Shown here: piece by piece, positions 49,120-50,576 of the stretch
Position numbering within the stretch: the stretch's first letter is position 1
Layout of the letters: each line of letters begins with the position of its first letter
Origin: Magnetospirillum sp. UT-4
Lineage (GTDB): Bacteria; Pseudomonadota; Alphaproteobacteria; Rhodospirillales; Magnetospirillaceae
DNA: 50,576 bases
Assembly (NCBI RefSeq): GCF_902729435.1
Contig: NZ_CACVCG010000054.1
Location: forward strand, 1 to 50,576
Direction of reading: 5' to 3'
The notes under the pieces: model-generated
Told to the model about the DNA's origin: nothing
The model's database searches: none
The model's input: only the letters and a program-made list of their open reading frames with translations
Program-made: the position numbers and the translations under genes

Positions 49120-50364
49120 ATGAAGAAAGTCGCCTATCGGGAAATCCCCGCCATGACCTTCGGCTGGCTGACCGCCGTCGTCGCCCTGGGCGCCATGGTG
49201 GTGGCCGCGCTGCTGGCGGTGCTGCACATGGAGCATTCCGGCCACTGGGTCACCGGCATGACCAACCAGGTGGTGTGGGGCACGCCGCACGTCTTCGCCG
49301 TGTTCCTGATCGTCGCCGCCTCGGGGGCGCTCAACGTCGCCTCCATCGGCTCGGTGTTCGGGCGCGAGACCTACCAGCCCCTGGGGCGCATGTCGGCGCT
49401 GATGGCCATCGCCCTGCTGGCCGGCGGTCTGGCCGTGCTGGTGCTCGACCTCGGGCGGCCCGACCGCCTCGACATCGCCATGACCCATTTCAACTTCAAG
49501 TCCATCTTCGCCTGGAACGTCATCCTCTATACCGGCTTCTTCGTCATCGTCGGGTTCTACCTGTGGACGATGATGGACTGGACCATGAAGTGGGCCTACA
49601 AGACCGCCGCCGTGGGCGCCTTCCTGTGGCGCCTGGTGCTGACCACCGGTACCGGCTCCATCTTCGGGTTCCTGATGGCGCGCGAGGCCTACAGCACGGC
49701 GGTGATGGCGCCCATGTTCATCGCCATGTCCTTCGCCTTCGGCATGGCCATCTTCCTGCTGGTGCTGATGGCCACCTACAATTGCTGCGGCCGCCCGGTC
49801 TCGCTCGAACTGGTGCAGCGCAAGGGCCGCCTGCTCGGCCTGTTCTGCGCCGCCAACCTGTACTTCGTGGCGGTGCAGCACGTCACCGCCCTCTATTTCG
49901 CCGAGCGCGGCGGGGTCGAGGCCTTCATCCTGACCAATGGCGGCATCTACACCTGGCTGTTCTGGCTGGGCCAGGTGGTGATCGGCGGCCTGCTGCCCAT
50001 CTTCATCCTGTACCAGACCAACCCGCCGCGCAGCATGGTGCGGCTGGCCTCGATCATGGTGGTGCTGGGCGGCCTGGCGCAGGTCTACGTCATCATCATC
50101 GGCGGTCAGGCCTGGCCGCTGACCCTGTTCCCCGGCATGGAGGTGTCGTCCTCGTTCCTGGACGGCCAGATCGCCGGCTACGCCCCGTCGCTGCCCGAGG
50201 TGGTGCTGGGACTGGGCGGCTTCGCCATCGCCATGCTCATCGCCCTGATCGGCATGACCTTCCTGCGCATCCTGCCGGCCTCCCTGGCCCACGGCGCCGA
50301 GGCCGAACTGGAGGTCCTGCACGCCGAGGCGGTGATCGAGGCCGAGCCCGCCCCGGCGGAATAG
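49120..50364 (+). CDS. dsrP: NrfD-type membrane subunit DsrP
   Basis: 414 residues with about ten membrane helices, the polysulfide reductase/NrfD fold that binds quinone in DsrMKJOP. Conserved pieces include VLHMEHSGHWVTGMTNQVVWGTPH (in parts), LGRPDRLDIAMTHFNFKSIFAWNV and FWLGQVVIGGLLPIF. It ends in an acidic tail (EAVIEAEPAPAE). It is the last dsr gene in the window; dsrN, dsrR and dsrS are not seen before the terminator. Confidence 0.96.
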   Translation: MKKVAYREIPAMTFGWLTAVVALGAMVVAALLAVLHMEHSGHWVTGMTNQVVWGTPHVFAVFLIVAASGALNVASIGSVFGRETYQPLGRMSALMAIALLAGGLAVLVLDLGRPDRLDIAMTHFNFKSIFAWNVILYTGFFVIVGFYLWTMMDWTMKWAYKTAAVGAFLWRLVLTTGTGSIFGFLMAREAYSTAVMAPMFIAMSFAFGMAIFLLVLMATYNCCGRPVSLELVQRKGRLLGLFCAANLYFVAVQHVTALYFAERGGVEAFILTNGGIYTWLFWLGQVVIGGLLPIFILYQTNPPRSMVRLASIMVVLGGLAQVYVIIIGGQAWPLTLFPGMEVSSSFLDGQIAGYAPSLPEVVLGLGGFAIAMLIALIGMTFLRILPASLAHGAEAELEVLHAEAVIEAEPAPAE

Positions 50365-50377
50365 GCTTTCCGTTTCC

Positions 50378-50415
50378 AAGCCCCTCTCCCGGCCTCCGGG
50401 GGAGGGGCTTTTTTT
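50378..50415 (+). terminator. Strong rho-independent terminator of the dsr operon
   Basis: A 15-bp stem (AAGCCCCTCTCCCGG with its complement, one G-U pair) has a 3-base loop CCT and is followed by seven T. It lies 14 bases after the dsrP stop and closes the operon. Confidence 0.93.
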
Positions 50416-50448
50416 GGTCTTCGCCGATGGCGGGCAGTCCCGCCCCCT

Positions 50449-50534
50449 CCGTCGTCCCCGCGCAGGCGGGGACCCAGGGGTGCACCGCTACCCTGTCCGC
50501 GACTCCTGGGTTCCCGCCTTCGCGGGAACGACGG
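50449..50534. repeat. 86-bp palindromic repeat, related ends
   Basis: The ends CCGTCGTCCCCGCGCAGGCGGGGACCC and GGGTTCCCGCCTTCGCGGGAACGACGG (in parts) are two inverted hairpins. The hairpins resemble those of the 105-bp repeats at 2075 and 10033, but the 38-base spacer is unrelated and shorter. No gene is visible after the terminator to the window end. Confidence 0.65.
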
Positions 50535-50576
50535 ATGGCGGTTACACCCTTTCTTTCCCACAAACCGCATCAAATT

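Overview
The window looks like a chromosomal segment of a high-GC alphaproteobacterium, most plausibly a Rhodospirillales member close to Magnetospirillum. The basis is a CcrM-type GANTC methyltransferase, a DivK cell-cycle regulator, a heme A synthase and other core genes of alphaproteobacterial character, together with a complete oxidative-type dsr sulfur-oxidation operon, a combination known from magnetospirilla. There is no rRNA operon to fix the genus, so this is inference.

Layout. 0.1-8 kb: heme A synthase (ctaA) with a LytM/M23 peptidase, a GAF/HD-GYP protein, a UbiD-family decarboxylase followed by a 30-residue membrane peptide, and a two-domain PPK2 polyphosphate:AMP phosphotransferase. 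8-16 kb: tRNA-Leu(UAA), ccrM with GANTC sites at its own start, an SPW-repeat membrane protein, a REC/HD-GYP response regulator, an MFS exporter, and the pyrB-pyrC-plsY cluster, whose dihydroorotase-like protein lacks the first metal-binding HxH. 15.7-23 kb: a receiver-like protein without its phosphoacceptor, an OFA-family transporter, and dprA-(98 aa)-topA. 22.8-30.6 kb: HPP and AEC membrane proteins, a DUF4142 protein, two tandem nucleotidyltransferase/HEPN (MntA/HepT-type) modules, RNase R, an S41 protease and ribosomal protein L33. 30.7-37.4 kb: divK, DUF423, a FecR-domain protein, purU, a very acidic protein, an SNase-like protein and alaS. 37.4-38.1 kb: a DUF559 endonuclease gene between long, nearly perfect inverted repeats. 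38.1-50.4 kb: a TauD-family dioxygenase divergent from dsrABEFHCMKLJOP, which ends at a strong terminator.

How the dsr genes work together (established for the family): DsrEFH and DsrC carry sulfur; reverse dissimilatory sulfite reductase DsrAB oxidises it to sulfite; DsrL links DsrAB to NAD(P)/electron carriers; and the DsrMKJOP membrane complex handles DsrC thiols/disulfides and quinone electrons.

The most unusual structure is a family of G/C-rich terminally inverted repeats. A 36-bp perfect inverted repeat flanks the DUF559 gene. The same end sequence, without the gene, forms 105-bp elements upstream of plsY and inside the 5' end of dsrJ, and a diverged pair lies between dsrC and dsrM. 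In dsrJ the 105 bp (35 codons) is in frame and splits the signal peptide; removing it leaves an ordinary signal peptide. This suggests, without proving, a DUF559-associated mobile repeat system with non-autonomous copies that enter coding sequence. Three further dispersed repeat families occur between genes.
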